NCBI RefSeq assembly: GCF_051014685.1
Contig: NC_135053.1
Coordinates: forward strand, 3,286,001-3,350,000
DNA: 64,000 bases
Reading direction: 5' to 3'
From: Ptiloglossa arizonensis
Taxonomy: Eukaryota; Arthropoda; Insecta; Hymenoptera; Colletidae
The notes beneath the pieces were generated by a model, which did no database searches, had not been told where the DNA came from, and saw only the letters and a program-made list of their open reading frames with translations. This document shows positions 34,111 to 47,053 of this stretch, piece by piece. The position numbers and the translations under genes were made by a program. Every line of letters begins with the position of its first letter. Within the stretch, counting starts at the first letter, position 1.

Positions 34111-36210
34111 CTACTCATACCGTTGTAAACGGGCGAGTTTCTACTTTCAGATGCAACAGAAATTTGGCGGATTGGTCAATCCGTTCGCGAGATATGGCAG
34201 TTTGGAGGTAAGAAACGCTTGAGAAACCCAAAATTTTCGCAGTTCTGATGCACGAAACGAATAACTAGAACGGCCTAGGGGAAAAGTACACGTGCCGTTG
34301 TAATTGGGCGAGTTTCTACTTTCAGATGCAACAGAAATTTTGCGGATTGCTCAATCAGTTCACGAGATATGGCAGTTTGGAGGTAAGAAACGCTTGAGAA
34401 ACTCAAAATTTTCGCAGTTCTGACGCTCGAAACGAATAACTTGAACGGCCTAGGGGAAAAGTACGCATAACGTTGCAATCGGGCGAGTTTCTACTCTCAG
34501 ATGCAACAGAAATTTTGCGGATTGGTCAATCAGTTCGCGAGAAATGGCAGTTTGGAGGTAAGAAACCCTTGAGAAATTCAAAATTTTCGCAGTTCTGATG
34601 CTCGAAACGAATAACTAGAACGGCATAGGGGAAAAGTACACATACGGTTGTAATCGGGCGAGTTTCGACTCTCAGATGCAACAGAAATTTTGCGGATTGG
34701 TCGATCGGTTCGCGAGAAATGGCAGTTTGGAGGTAAGAAATCCTTGAGAAACTCAAAATTTTCGCAGTTCTGATGCTCGAAACGAATAACTAGAACGGCC
34801 TAGGGGAAAAGTACGCATACCGTTGTAATCGGGCGGGTTTCTACTCTCAGATGCAACAGAAATTTTGCGAATTGGTCAATCCGTTCGCGAGATATGGCAG
34901 TTTGGATGTAAGAAACGCTCGAGAAACTCAAAATTTTCGCAGTACTGATGCTCGAAACGAATAACTAGAACGGCCTAGGGGAAAAGTACGCATACCGTTG
35001 TAATCGGGCGGGTTTCTACTTTCAGACGCAACAGAAATTTTGCGGATTCGCCACTCCGTTCGCGAGATATGGCAGTTTGGAGGAAAGAAACGCTTGTGTA
35101 ACTCAAAATTTTCCCAGTTCTGATGCTCGAAACGAATAACTAGAACGGCCTAGGGGAAAAGTACGCACACCGTTGTAATCGGGCGAGTTTCTACTCTCAG
35201 ATGCAACAGAAATTTTGCGGATTGGTCAATCGGTTCGCGAGATATGGCAGTTTGGAGGTAAGAAACGCTTGAGAAACTCCAAATTTTCGCAGTTCTGATT
35301 CTCGAAACGAATAACTAGAACGGCCTAGGGGAAAAGTACGCATACCTTTGTAATCGGGCGAGCTTCTACTTTCAGATGCAACAGAAATTTTGCGGATTGG
35401 TCAAACCGTTCGCGAGATATGGCAGTTTGGAGGTAAGAAACGCTTGAGAAACTCAAAATTTTCGCAGTTCTGATGCTCGAACAGAATAGCTAGAACGGCC
35501 TAGGGGAAAACTACTCATACCGTTGTAATCGGGCGAGTTTCTACTTTGAGATGCAACAGAAATTTTGCGGATTGGACAATCCTTTCGCGAGATATGGCAG
35601 TTTGGAGGTAAGAAACGCTTGAGAAACTCAAAATTTTCGCAGTTCTGATGCTCGAAACGAATAACAAGAACGGCCTAGGGGAAAACTACTCCTACCGTTG
35701 TAATCGGGTAAGTTTCTACTTTCAGATGGAACAGAAATTTGGCGGATTGGTCAATCCGTTCGCGAGATATGGCAGTTTGGAGGTAAGAAACGCTTGAGAA
35801 ACCCAAAATTTTCGCAGTTCTGATGCTCGAAACGAATAACTAGAACGGCCTAGGGGAAAACTACTCATACCGTTGTAAGCGGGCGAGTTTCTACTTTCAG
35901 ATGCAACAGAAATTTTGCGGATTGGTCAATCCGTTCGCGAGATATGGCAGTTTGGATGTAAGAAACGCTTGAGAAACTCAAAATTTTCGCAGTACTGATG
36001 CTCGAAACGAATAACTAGAACGGCCTAGGGGAAGAGTACGCATACCGTTGTAATCGGGCGGGTTTCTACTTTCAGATGCAACAGAAATTTTGCGGATTCG
36101 CCACTCCGTTCGCGAGATATGGCAGTTTGGAGGAAAGAAACGCTTGTGTAACTCAAAATTTTCGCAGTTCTGATGCTCGAAACGAATAACTAGAACGGCC
36201 TAGGGGAAAA
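34111..36210 (+). repeat. 2100-bp (12-monomer) HOR unit, left copy
   Basis: Begins with a ctactcat/gtaaacggg monomer with aatttggcgg. It is followed by monomers marked acacgtgcc with gattgctcaatcagttcacg, cataacgttgcaatc, acatacgg with tttcgactctc, gcgaattgg, gattcgccactcc, gcacaccg with actccaaa, agcttctac with gaacagaatagctag, and ctttgagatgc with cctttcgcg. It then reaches ctcctaccg with gtaagtttc, gtaagcggg, and gaagagtacg. The first five monomers recur in order exactly 2100 bp downstream. Confidence 0.78.
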
Positions 36211-39200
36211 CTACTCATACCGTTGTAAACGGGCGAGTTTCTACTTTCAGATGCAACAGAAATTTGGCGGATTGGTCAATCCGTTCGCGAGATATGGCAG
36301 TTTGGAGGTAAGAAACGCTTGAGAAACCCAAAATTTTCGCAGTTCTGATGCACGAAACGAATAACTAGAACGGCCTAGGGGAAAAGTACACGTGCCGTTG
36401 TAATCGGGCGAGTTTCTACTTTCAGATGCAACAGAAATTTTGCGGATTGCTCAATCAGTTCACGAGATATGGCAGTTTGGAGGTAAGAAACGCTTGAGAA
36501 ACTCAAAATTTTCGCAGTTCTGATGCTCGAAACGAATAACTTGGACGGCCTAGGGGAAAAGTACGCATAACGTTGCAATCGGGCGAGTTTCTACTCTCAG
36601 ATGCAACAGAAATTTTGCGGATTGGTCAATCAGTTCGCGAGAAATGGCAGTTTGGAGGTAAGAAACCCTTGAGAAACTCAAAATTTTCGCCGTTCTGATG
36701 CTCGAAACGAATAACTAGAACGGCATAGGGGAAAAGTACACATACGGTTGTAATCGGGCGAGTTTCGACTCTCAGATGCAACAGAAATTTTGCGGATTGG
36801 TCGCTCGGTTCGCGAGAAATGGCAGTTTGGAGGTAAGAAATCCTTGAGAAACTCAAAATTTTCGCAGTTCTGATGCTCGAAACGAATAACTAGAACGGCC
36901 TAGGGGAAAAGTACGCATACCGTTGTAATCGGGCGGGTTTATACTCTCAGATGCAACAGAAATTTTGCGAATTGGTCAATCCGTTCGCGAGATATGGCAG
37001 TTTGGATGTAAGAAACGCTCGAGAAACTCAAAATTTTCGCAGTTCTGATGCTCGAAACGAATAACTAGAACGGCCTAGGGGAAAAGTACGCACACCGTTG
37101 TAATCGGGCGAGTTTCTACTCTCAGATGCAACAGAAATTTTGCGGATTGGTCAATCGGTTCGCGAGATATGGCAGTTTGGAGGTAAGAAACGCTTGAGAA
37201 ACTCCAAATTTTCGCAGTTCTGATTCTCGAAACGAATAACTAGAACGGCCTAGGGGAAAAGTACGCATACCTTTGTAATCGGGCGAGCTTCTACTTTCAG
37301 ATGCAACAGAAATTTTGCGGATTGGTCAAACCGTTCGCGAGATATGGCAGTTTGGAGGTAAGAAACGCTTGAGAAACTCAAAATTTTCGCAGTTCTGATG
37401 CTCGAACAGAATAGCTAGAACGGCCTAGGGGAAAACTACTCATACCGTTGTAATCGGGCGAGTTTCTACTTTGAGATGCAACAGAAATTTTGCGGATTGG
37501 ACAATCCGTTCGCGAGATATGGCAGTTTGGAGGTAAGAAACGCTTGAGAAACTCAAAATTTTCGCAGTTCTGATGCTCGAACAGAATAGCTAGAACGGCC
37601 TAGGGGAAAACTACTCATACCGTTGTAATCGGGCGAGTTTCTACTTTGAGATGCAACAGAAATTTTGCGGATTTGACAATCCTTTCGCGAGATATGGCAG
37701 TTTGGAGGTAAGAAACGCTTGAGAAACTCAAAATTTTCGCAGTTCTGATGCTCGAAACGAATAACAAGAACGGCCTAGGGGAAAACTACTCCTACCGTTG
37801 TAATCGGGTAAGTTTCTACTTTCAGATGGAACAGAAATTTGGCGGATTGGTCAATCCGTTCGCGAGATATGGCAGTTTGGAGGTAAGAAACGCTTGAGAA
37901 ACCCAAAATTTTCGCACTTCTGATGCTCGAAACGAATAACTAGAACGGCCTAGGGGAAAACTACTCATACCGTTGTAAACGGGCGAGTTTCTACTTTCAG
38001 ATGCAACAGAAATTTTGCGGATTGGTCAATCCGTTCGCGAGATATGGCAGTTTGGATGTAAGAAACGCTTGAGAAACTCAAAATTTTCGAAGTTCTGATG
38101 CTCGAAACGAATAACTAGAACGGCCTAGGGGAAAAGTACGCATATCTTTATAATCGGGCGAGTCTCTACTTTCAGATGCAACAGAAATTTTGCGGATTGG
38201 TCAATCCGTTCGCGAGATATGGCAGTTTGGAGGTAAGAAACGCTTGGGAAACCCCAAATTTTCGCAGTTCTGATTCTCGAAACGAATAACTAGAACGGCC
38301 TAGGGGAAAAGTACGCATACCGTTGTAATCGGGCGGGTTTCTACTCTCAGATGCAACAGAAATTTTGCGAATTGGTCAATCCGTTCGCGAGATATGGCAG
38401 TTTGGATGTAAGAAACGCTCGAGAAACTCAAAATTTTCGCAGTACTGATGCTCGAAACGAATAACTAGAACGGCCTAGCGGAAGAGTACGCATACCGTTG
38501 TAATCGGGCGGGTTTCTACTTTCAGATGCAACAGAAATTTTGCGGATTCGCCACTCCGTTCGCGAGATATGGCAGTTTGGAGGAAAGAAACGCTTGTGTA
38601 ACTCAAAATTTTCGCAGTTCTGATGCTCGAAACGAATAACTAGAACGGCCTAGGGGAAAAGTACGCACACCGTTGTAATCGGGCGAGTTTCTACTCTCAG
38701 ATGCAACAGAAATTTTGCGGATTGGTCAATCGGTTCGCGAGATATGGCAGATTGGAGGTAAGAAACGCTTGAGAAACTCCAAATTTTCGCAGTTCTGATG
38801 CTCGAATCGAATAACTAGAACGGCCTAGGGGAAAACTACTCCTACCGTTGTAATCGGGTAAGTTTCTACTTTCAGATGGAACAGAAATTTGGCGGATTGG
38901 TCAATCCGTTCGCGAGATATGGCAGTTTGGAGGTAAGAAACGCTTGAGAAACCCAAAATTTTCGCAGTTCTGATGCACGAAACGAATAACTAGAACGGCC
39001 TAGGGGAAAAGTACACGTGCCGTTGTAATCGGGCGAGTTTCTACTTTGAGATGCAACAGAAATTTTGCGGATTGGACAATCCGTTCGCGAGATATGGCAG
39101 TTTGGAGGTAAGAAACGCTTGAGAGACTCAAAATTTTCGCAGTTCTGATGCTCGAAACGAATAACTAGAACGGCCTAGGGGAAAACTACTCCTACCGTTG

Positions 39201-42200
39201 TAATCGGGTAAGTTTCTACTTTCAGATGGAACAGAAATTTGGCGGATTGGTCAATCCTTTCGCGAGATATGGCAGTTTGGAGGTAAGAAACGCTTGAGAA
39301 ACCCAAAATTTTCGCAGTTCTGATGCTCGAAACGAATAACTAGAACGGCCTAGGGGAAAACTACTCATACCGTTGTAAACGGGCGAGTTTCTACTTTCAG
39401 ATGCAACAGAAATTTTGCGGATTGGTCAATCCGTTCGTGAGATATGGCAGTTTGGAGGTAAGAAACGCTTGAGAAACTCAAAATTTTCGCAGTTCTGATG
39501 CTCGAAACGAATAAATAGAACGGCCTAGGGGAAAACTACTCCTACCGTTGTAATCGGGTAAGTTTCTACTTTCAGATGGAACAGAAATTTGGCGGATTGG
39601 TCAATCCGTTCGCGAGATATGGCAGTTTGGAGGTAAGAAATGCTTGAGAAACTCCAAATTTTCGCAGTTCTGATTCTCGAAACGAATAACTAGAACGGCC
39701 TAGGGGAAAAGTACGCATACCATTGTAATCGGGCGAGCTTCTACTTTCAGATGCAATAGAAATTTTGCGGATTGGTCAAACCGTTCGCGAGATATGGCAG
39801 TTTGGAGGTAAGAAACGCTTGAGAAACTCAAAATTTTCGCAGTTCTGATGCTCGAACAGAATAGCTAGAACGGCCTAGGGGAAAACTACTCATACCGTTG
39901 TAATCGGGCGAGTTTCTACTTTGAGATGCAACAGAAATTTTGCGGATTGGACAATCCGTTCGCGAGATATGGCAGTTCGGAGGTAAGAAACGCTTGAGAA
40001 ACTCAAAATTTTCGCAGTTCTGATGCTCGAACAGAATAGCTAGAACGGCCTAGGGGAAAACTACTCATACCGTTGTAATCGGGCGAGTTTCTACTTTGAG
40101 ATGCAACAGAAATTTTGCGGATTGGACAATCCTTTCGCGAGATATGGCAGTTTGGAGGTAAGAAACGCTTGAGAAACTCAAAATTTTCGCAGTTCTGATG
40201 CTCGAAACGAATAACAAGAACGGCCTAGGGGAAAACTACTCCTACCGTTGTAATCGGGTAAGTTTCTACTTTCAGATGGAACAGAAATTTGGCGGATTGG
40301 TCAATCCGTTCGCGAGATATGGCAGTTTGGAGGTAAGAAACGCTTGAGAAACCCAAAATTTTCGCACTTCTGATGCTCGAAACGAATAACTAGAACGGCC
40401 TAGGGGAAAACTACTCATACCGTTGTAAACGGGCGAGTTTCTACTTTCAGATGCAACAGAAATTTTGCGGATTGGTCAATCCGTTCGCGAGATATGGCAG
40501 TTTGGATGTAAGAAACGCTTGAGAAACTCAAAATTTTCGAAGTTCTGATGCTCGAAACGAATAACTAGAACGGCCTAGGGGAAAAGTACGCATACCTTTA
40601 TAATCGGGCGAGTCTCTACTTTCAGATGCAACAGAAATTTTGCGGATTGGTCAATCCGTTCGCGAGATATGGCAGTTTGGAGGTAAGAAACGCTTGGGAA
40701 ACCCCAAATTTTCGCAGTTCTGATTCTCGAAACGAATAACTAGAACGGCCTAGGGGAAAAGTACGCATACCGTTGTAATCGGGCGGGTTTCTACTCTCAG
40801 ATGCAACAGAAATTTTGCGAATTGGTCAATCCGTTCGCGAGATATGGCAGTTTGGATGTAAGAAACGCTCGAGAAACTCAAAATTTTCGCAGTACTGATG
40901 CTCGAAACGAATAACTAGAACGGCCTAGCGGAAAAGTACGCATACCGTTGTAATCGGGCGGGTTTCTACTTTCAGATGCAACAGAAATTTTGCGGATTCG
41001 CCACTCCGTTCGCGAGATATGGCAGTTTGGAGGAAAGAAACGCTTGTGTAACTCAAAATTTTCGCAGTTCTGATGCTCGAAACGAATAACTAGAACGGCC
41101 TAGGGGAAAAGTACGCACACCGTTGTAATCGGGCGAGTTTCTACTCTCAGATGCAACAGAAATTTTGCGGATTGGTCAATCGGTTCGCGAGATATGGCAG
41201 ATTGGAGGTAAGAAACGCTTGAGAAACTCCAAATTTTCGCAGTTCTGATTCTCGAAACGAATAACTAGAACGGCCTAGGGGAAAAGTACGCATACCTTTG
41301 TAATCGGGCGAGCTTCTACTTTCAGATGCAACAGAAATTTTGCGGATTGGTCAATCCGTTCGCGAGATATGGCAGTTTGGAGGTAAGAAACGCTTGAGAA
41401 ACTCAAAATTTTCGCAGTTCTGATGCTCGAACAGAATAGCTAGAACGGCCTAGGGGAAAAGTACGCATACCGTTGTAATCGGGCGAGTTTCTACTTTGAG
41501 ATGCAACAGAAATTTTGCGGATTGGACAATCCGTTCGCGAGATATGGCAGTTTGGAGGTAAGAAACGCTTGAGAAACTCAAAATTTTCGCAGTTCTGATT
41601 CTCGAAACGAATAACTAGAACGGCCTAGGGGAAAAGTACGCATACCGTTGTAATCGGGCGAGTTTCTACTTTGAGATGCAACAGAAATTTTGCGGATTGG
41701 ACAATCCGTTCGCGAGATATGGCAGTTTGGAGGTAAGAAACGCTTGAGAAACTCAAAGTTTTCGCAGTTCTGATGCTCGAAACGAATAACTAGAACGGCC
41801 TAGGGGAAAACTACTCCTACCGTTGTAATCGGGTAAGTTTCTACTTTCAGATGGAACAGAAATTTGGCGGATTGGTCAATCCTTTCGCGAGATATGGCAG
41901 TTTGGAGGTAAGAAACGCTTGAGAAACCCAAAATTTTCGCAGTTCTGATGCTCGAAACGAATAACTAGAACGGCCTAGGGGAAAACTACTCATACCGTTG
42001 TAAACGGGCGAGTTTCTACTTTCAGATGCAACAGAAATTTTGCGGATTGGTCAATCCGTTCGTGAGATATGGCAGTTTGGAGGTAAGAAACGCTTGAGAA
42101 ACTCAAAAATTTCGCAGTTCTGATGCTCGATACGAATAACCAGAACGGCCTAGGGGAAAAGTACGCATACCTTTGTAATCGGGCGAGTTTCTACTTTCAG

Positions 42201-45200
42201 ATGCAACAGAAATTTTGCGGATTGGTCAATCCGTTCGCCAGATATGGAAGTTTTGAGGTAAGAAACGCTTGAGAAACTCCAAATTTTCGCAGTTCGGATT
42301 CTCGAAACGAATAACTAGAACGGCCTAGGGGAAAAGTACGCATACCTTTGTAATCGGGCGAGCTTCTACTTTCAGATGCAACAGAAATTTTGCGGATTGG
42401 TCAATCCGTTCGCGAGATATGGCAGTTTGGAGGTAAGAAACGCTTGAGAAACTCAAAATTTTCGCAGTTCTGATGCTCGAACAGAATAGCTAGAACGGCC
42501 TAGGGGAAAACTACTCATACCGTTGTAATCGGGCGAGTTTCTACTTTGAGATGCAACAGAAATTTTGCGGATTGGACAATCCGTTCGCGAGATATGGCAG
42601 TTTGGAGGTAAGAAACGCTTGAGAAACTCAAAATTTTCGCAGTTCTGATGCTCGAAACGAATAAATAGAACGGCCTAGGGGAAAACTACTCCTACCGTTG
42701 TAATCGGGTAAGTTTCTACTTTCAGATGGAACAGAAATTTGGCGGATTGGTCAATCCGTTCGCGAGATATGGCAGTTTGGAGGTAAGAAACGCTTGAGAA
42801 ACCCAAAATTTTCGCAGTTCTGATGCTGGAAACGAATAACTAGAACGGCCTAGGGGAAAACTACTCATACCGTTGTAAACGGGCGAGTTTCTACTTTCAG
42901 ATGCAACAGAAATTTTGCGGATTGGTCAATCCGTTCGTGAGATATGGCAGTTTGGAGGTAAGAAACGCTTGAGAAACTCAAAAATTTCGCAGTTCTGATG
43001 CTCGAAACGAATAACCAGAACGGCCTAGGGGAAAAGTACGCATACCTTTGTAATCGGGCGAGTTTCTACTTTCAGATGCAACAGAAATTTTGCGGATTGG
43101 TCAATCCGTTCGCGAGATATGGCAGTTTTGAGGTAAGAAACGCTTGAGAAACTCCAAATTTTCGCAGTTCTGATTCTCGAAACGAATAACTAGAACGGCC
43201 TAGGGGAAAAGTACGCATACCGTTGTAATCGGGCGAGTTTCTACTTTGAGATGCAACAGAAATTTTGCGGATTGGACAATCCGTTCGCGAGATATGGCAG
43301 TTTGGAGGTAAGAAACGCTTGAGAAACTCAAAATTTTCGCAGTTCTGATGCTCGAAACGAATAACTAGAACGGCCTAGGGGAAAAGTACGCACACCTTTG
43401 TAATCGGGCGAGCTTCTACTTTCAGATGCAACAGAAATTTTGCGGATTGGTCAATCCGTTCGCGAGATATGGCAGTTTTGAGGTAAGAAACGCTTGTGAA
43501 ACTCAAAATTTTCGCAGTTCTGATGCTCGAAAAGAATAACTAGAACGGCCTAGGGGAAAACTACTCATACCGTTGTAATCGGGCGAGTTTCTACGTTTAG
43601 ATGCAACAGAAATTTTGCGGATTGGTCAATCCGTTCGCGAGATATGGCAGTTTGGAGGTAAGAAACGCTTGAGAAACTCCAAATTTTCGCAGTTCTGATG
43701 CTCGAAACGAATAACTAGAACGGCCTAGGGAAAAAGTACGCATACCTTTGTAATCGGGCGAGTTTCTACTTTCGGATGCAACAGAAATTTTGCGGATTGG
43801 TCAATCCGTTCGCGAGATATGGCAGTTTTGACGTAAGAAACGCTTGTGAAACTCAAAATTTTCGCAGTTCTGATGCTCGAAAAGAATAACTAGAACGGCC
43901 TAGGGGAAAAGTACGCATACCTTTGCAATCGGGCGAGCTTCTACTTTCAGATGCAACAGAAATTTTGCGGACTGGTCAATCCGTTCGCGAGATATGGCAG
44001 TTTGGAGGTAAGAAACGCTTGAGAAACTCCAAATTTTCGCAGTTCTGATGCTCGAAACGAATAACTGGAACGGCCTAGGGGAAAACTACTCATACCGCTG
44101 TAAACGGGCGAGTTTCTACTTTCAGATGCAACAGAAATTTTGCGGATTGTTCAATCCGTTCGCGAGATATGGCAGTTTGGAGATAAGAAACGCTTGAGAA
44201 ACTCAAAATTTTTGCAGTTCTGATGCTCCAAAAGAATAACTAGAACGGCCTAGGGGAAAACTACTCATACCGTTGTAATCGGGCGAGTTTCTACTTTCAG
44301 ATGCAACAGAAATTTTGCGAGTTGGTCAATCCGTTCGCGAGAAATGGCAGTTTGGAGGTAAGAAACGCTTGAGAAACTCCAAATTTTCGCAGTTCTGATG
44401 CTCGAAACGAATAACTAGAACGGCCTAGGGGAAAAGTACGCATACCTTTGTAATCGGGCGAGTTTCTACTTTCAGATGCAACAGAAATTTTGAGGATTGG
44501 TCAATCCGTTCGCGAGATATGGCAGTTTGGAGGTAAGAAACGCTTGAGAAACTCAAAATTTTCACAGTTCTGATGCTCGAAACGAATAACTAGAACGGCC
44601 TAGGGAAAACTACTCATACCTTTGTAATCGGGCGAGTTTCTACTTTCAGATGCAACAGAAATTTTGCGTATTGGTCAATCCGTTCGCGAGATATGGCAGT
44701 TTGGAGGTAAGAAACGCTTGAGAAACTCAAAATTTTCGCAGTTCTGATGCTCGAACAGAATAACTAGAACGGCCTAGGGGAAAACTTCTCACACCGTTGT
44801 AATCGGGCGCGTTTCTACTTTCAGATGCAACAGAAATTTTGCGGATTGGTCAATCCGTTCGCGAGATATGGCAGTTTTGATGTAAGAAACGCTTGAGAAA
44901 CTCAAAATTTTCGCAGTTCTGATGCTCAACGAAACGAATAACTAGAACGGCCTAGGGGAAAAGTACGCATACCTTTGTAATCGGGCGAGTTTCTACTTTC
45001 AGATGCAACAGAAATTTTGAGGATTGGACAATCCGTTCGCGAGATATGGCAGTTTGGAGGTAAGAAACGCATGAGAAACTCAAAATTTTCACAGTTCTGA
45101 TGCTCGAAACGAATAACTAGAACGGCCTAGGGGAAAACTACTCATACCGTTGTAATCGGGCGAGTTTCTACTTTCAGATGCAACAGAAATTTCGCGAGTT

Positions 45201-47053
45201 GGTCAATCCGTTCGCGAGAAATGGCAGTTTGGAGGTAAGAAACGCTTGTGAAACTCAAAATTTTCGCAGTTCTGATGCTCGAAAAGAATAACTAGAACGG
45301 CCTAGGGGAAAACTACTCATACCGTTGTAATCGGGCGAGTTTCTACGTTCAGATGCACAGAAATTTTGCGGATTGGTCAATCCGTTCGCGAGATATGGCA
45401 GTATGGAGGTAAGAAACGCTTGAGAAACTCCAAATTGTCGCAATTCTGATGCTCGAAACGAATAACTAGAACGGCCTAGGGAAAAAGTACGCGTACCATT
45501 GTAAACGGGCGAGTTTCTACTATCGGATGCAACAGAAATTTTGCGGATTGGTCAATCCGTTCGCGAGATATGGCAGTTTTGAGGTAAGAAACGCTTGAGA
45601 AACTCCAAATTTTCGCAGTTCTGATGCTCGAAACGAATAACTAGAACGGCCTAGGGGAAAACTACTCATACCGTTGTAATGGGGCGAGTTTCTACTTTCA
45701 CATGCAACAGAAACTTTGCGGGGCCAATCCGTTCGCTAGATATGGCAGTTTTGAGGTAAGAAATGCTTGAGAAACTCAAAATTTTCGCAGTTCTGATGCT
45801 CGAAACGAATAACTAGAACGGCCTAGGGAAAACTACTCATACCGTTGTAATCGGGCGAGTTTCTACTTTCAGATGCAACAGAAATTTTGCGGATTGGTAA
45901 ATCCGTTCGCGAGATATGGCAGTTTGGAGGTAAGAAACGCTTGAGAAACTCAAAATTTTCGCAGTTCTGATGCTCGAACAGAATAACTAGAACGGCCTAG
46001 GGGAAAACTACTCATACCGTTGTAATCGGGCGAGTTTCTACTTTCAGATGCAACAGAAACTTTGCGGATTGGTCAATCCGTTCGCGAGATATGGCAGTTT
46101 TGAGGTAAGAAACGCTTGAGAAACTCCAAATTTTCGCAGTTCTGATGCTCGAAACGAATAACTAGAACGGCCTAGGGGAAAACTACTCATACGTTGTAAT
46201 GGGGCGAGTTTCTACTTTCACATGCAACAGAAACTTTGCGGGGCCAATCCGTTCGCTAGATATGGCAGTTTTGAGGTAAGAAATGCTTGAGAAACTCAAA
46301 ATTTTCGCAGTTCTGATGCTCGAAACGAATAACTAGAACGGCCTAGGGGAAAACTACTCATACCGTTGTAATCGGGCGAGTTTCTACTTTCAGATGCAAC
46401 AGAAATTTTGCGGATTGGTAAATCCGTTCGCGAGATATGGCAGTTTGGAGGTAAGAAACGCTTGAGAAACTCAAAATTTTCGCAGTTCTGATGCTCGAAC
46501 AGAATAACTAGAACGGCCTAGGGGAAAACTACTCATACCGTTGTAATCGGGCGAGTTTCTACTTTCAGATGCAACAGAAATTTTGCGGATTGGTCAATCC
46601 GCTCGCGAGATATGGCAGTTTGGAGATAAGAAACGCTTGAGAAACTCAAAATTTTCGCAGTTCTGATGCTCGAAACGAATAACTAGAACGGCCTAGGGGA
46701 AAACTACTCATACCGTTGTAATGGGGCGAGTTTCTACTTTCAGATGCAACAGAAACTTTCCGGATTGGTCAATCCGTTCGCGAGATATGGCAGTTTTGAG
46801 GTAAGAAACGCTTGAGAAACTCAAAATTTTCGCAGTTCTGATACTCGAAACGAATAACTAGAACGGCCTAGGGGAAAAGTACGCATACCGTTGTAATCGG
46901 GCGAATTTCTACTTTCAGATGCAACAGAAATTTTGCGTATTGGTCAATCCGTTCGCGAGATATGGCAGTTTGGAGGTAAGAAACGCTTGAGAAACTCAAA
47001 ATTTTCGCAGTTCTGATGCTCGAACCGAATAACTAGAACGGCCTAGGGGAAAA
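35686..47053 (+). repeat. 11.4-kb segmental tandem duplication, copy A
   Basis: An 11,368-bp stretch (65 monomers) repeats directly downstream. Both copies begin at the same ctcctaccg/gtaagtttc monomer, and the sequence before 35686 differs from that before 47054. Marker order is shared throughout: gattgctcaatcagttcacg, cataacgttgc, catacctttata, cgataacgaataaccag-type variants, cgttta/cgttcag near 43593 and 45351, ggggccaatcc monomers, and gcgaatttc. Copy A has four monomers (about 39.7-40.4 kb) and one monomer (about 43.2 kb) not found in B, plus a private 3-bp insertion (gctcaacgaaac near 44929). Inside A, about 37261-38835 repeats at about 39711-41285 (2450 bp apart). Confidence 0.87.
36211..38135 (+). 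repeat. ~1.9-2.1-kb HOR unit, right copy
   Basis: The first five monomers match 34111 onward at +2100 bp (substitutions such as ttggacgg near 36541 and gtcgctcgg near 36801). The gattcgccactcc monomer is then absent, so the gcacaccg monomer at 37086 matches at +1925. A duplicated ctttgagatgc monomer (37436 and 37611) restores the +2100 offset by the ctcctaccg monomer at 37786. The unit therefore shows one loss and one gain of a monomer. Confidence 0.75.

Noticed and set aside
30501..36856. - strand ORFs of 67-114 codons (also near 11255, 24554, 45255, 47743, 47994 and 56621)
   Set aside because: All are the same reverse-complement satellite frame kept open by chance substitutions or indels, ending at equivalent monomer positions. 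Paralogous-looking proteins here are the satellite translated, not a gene family.
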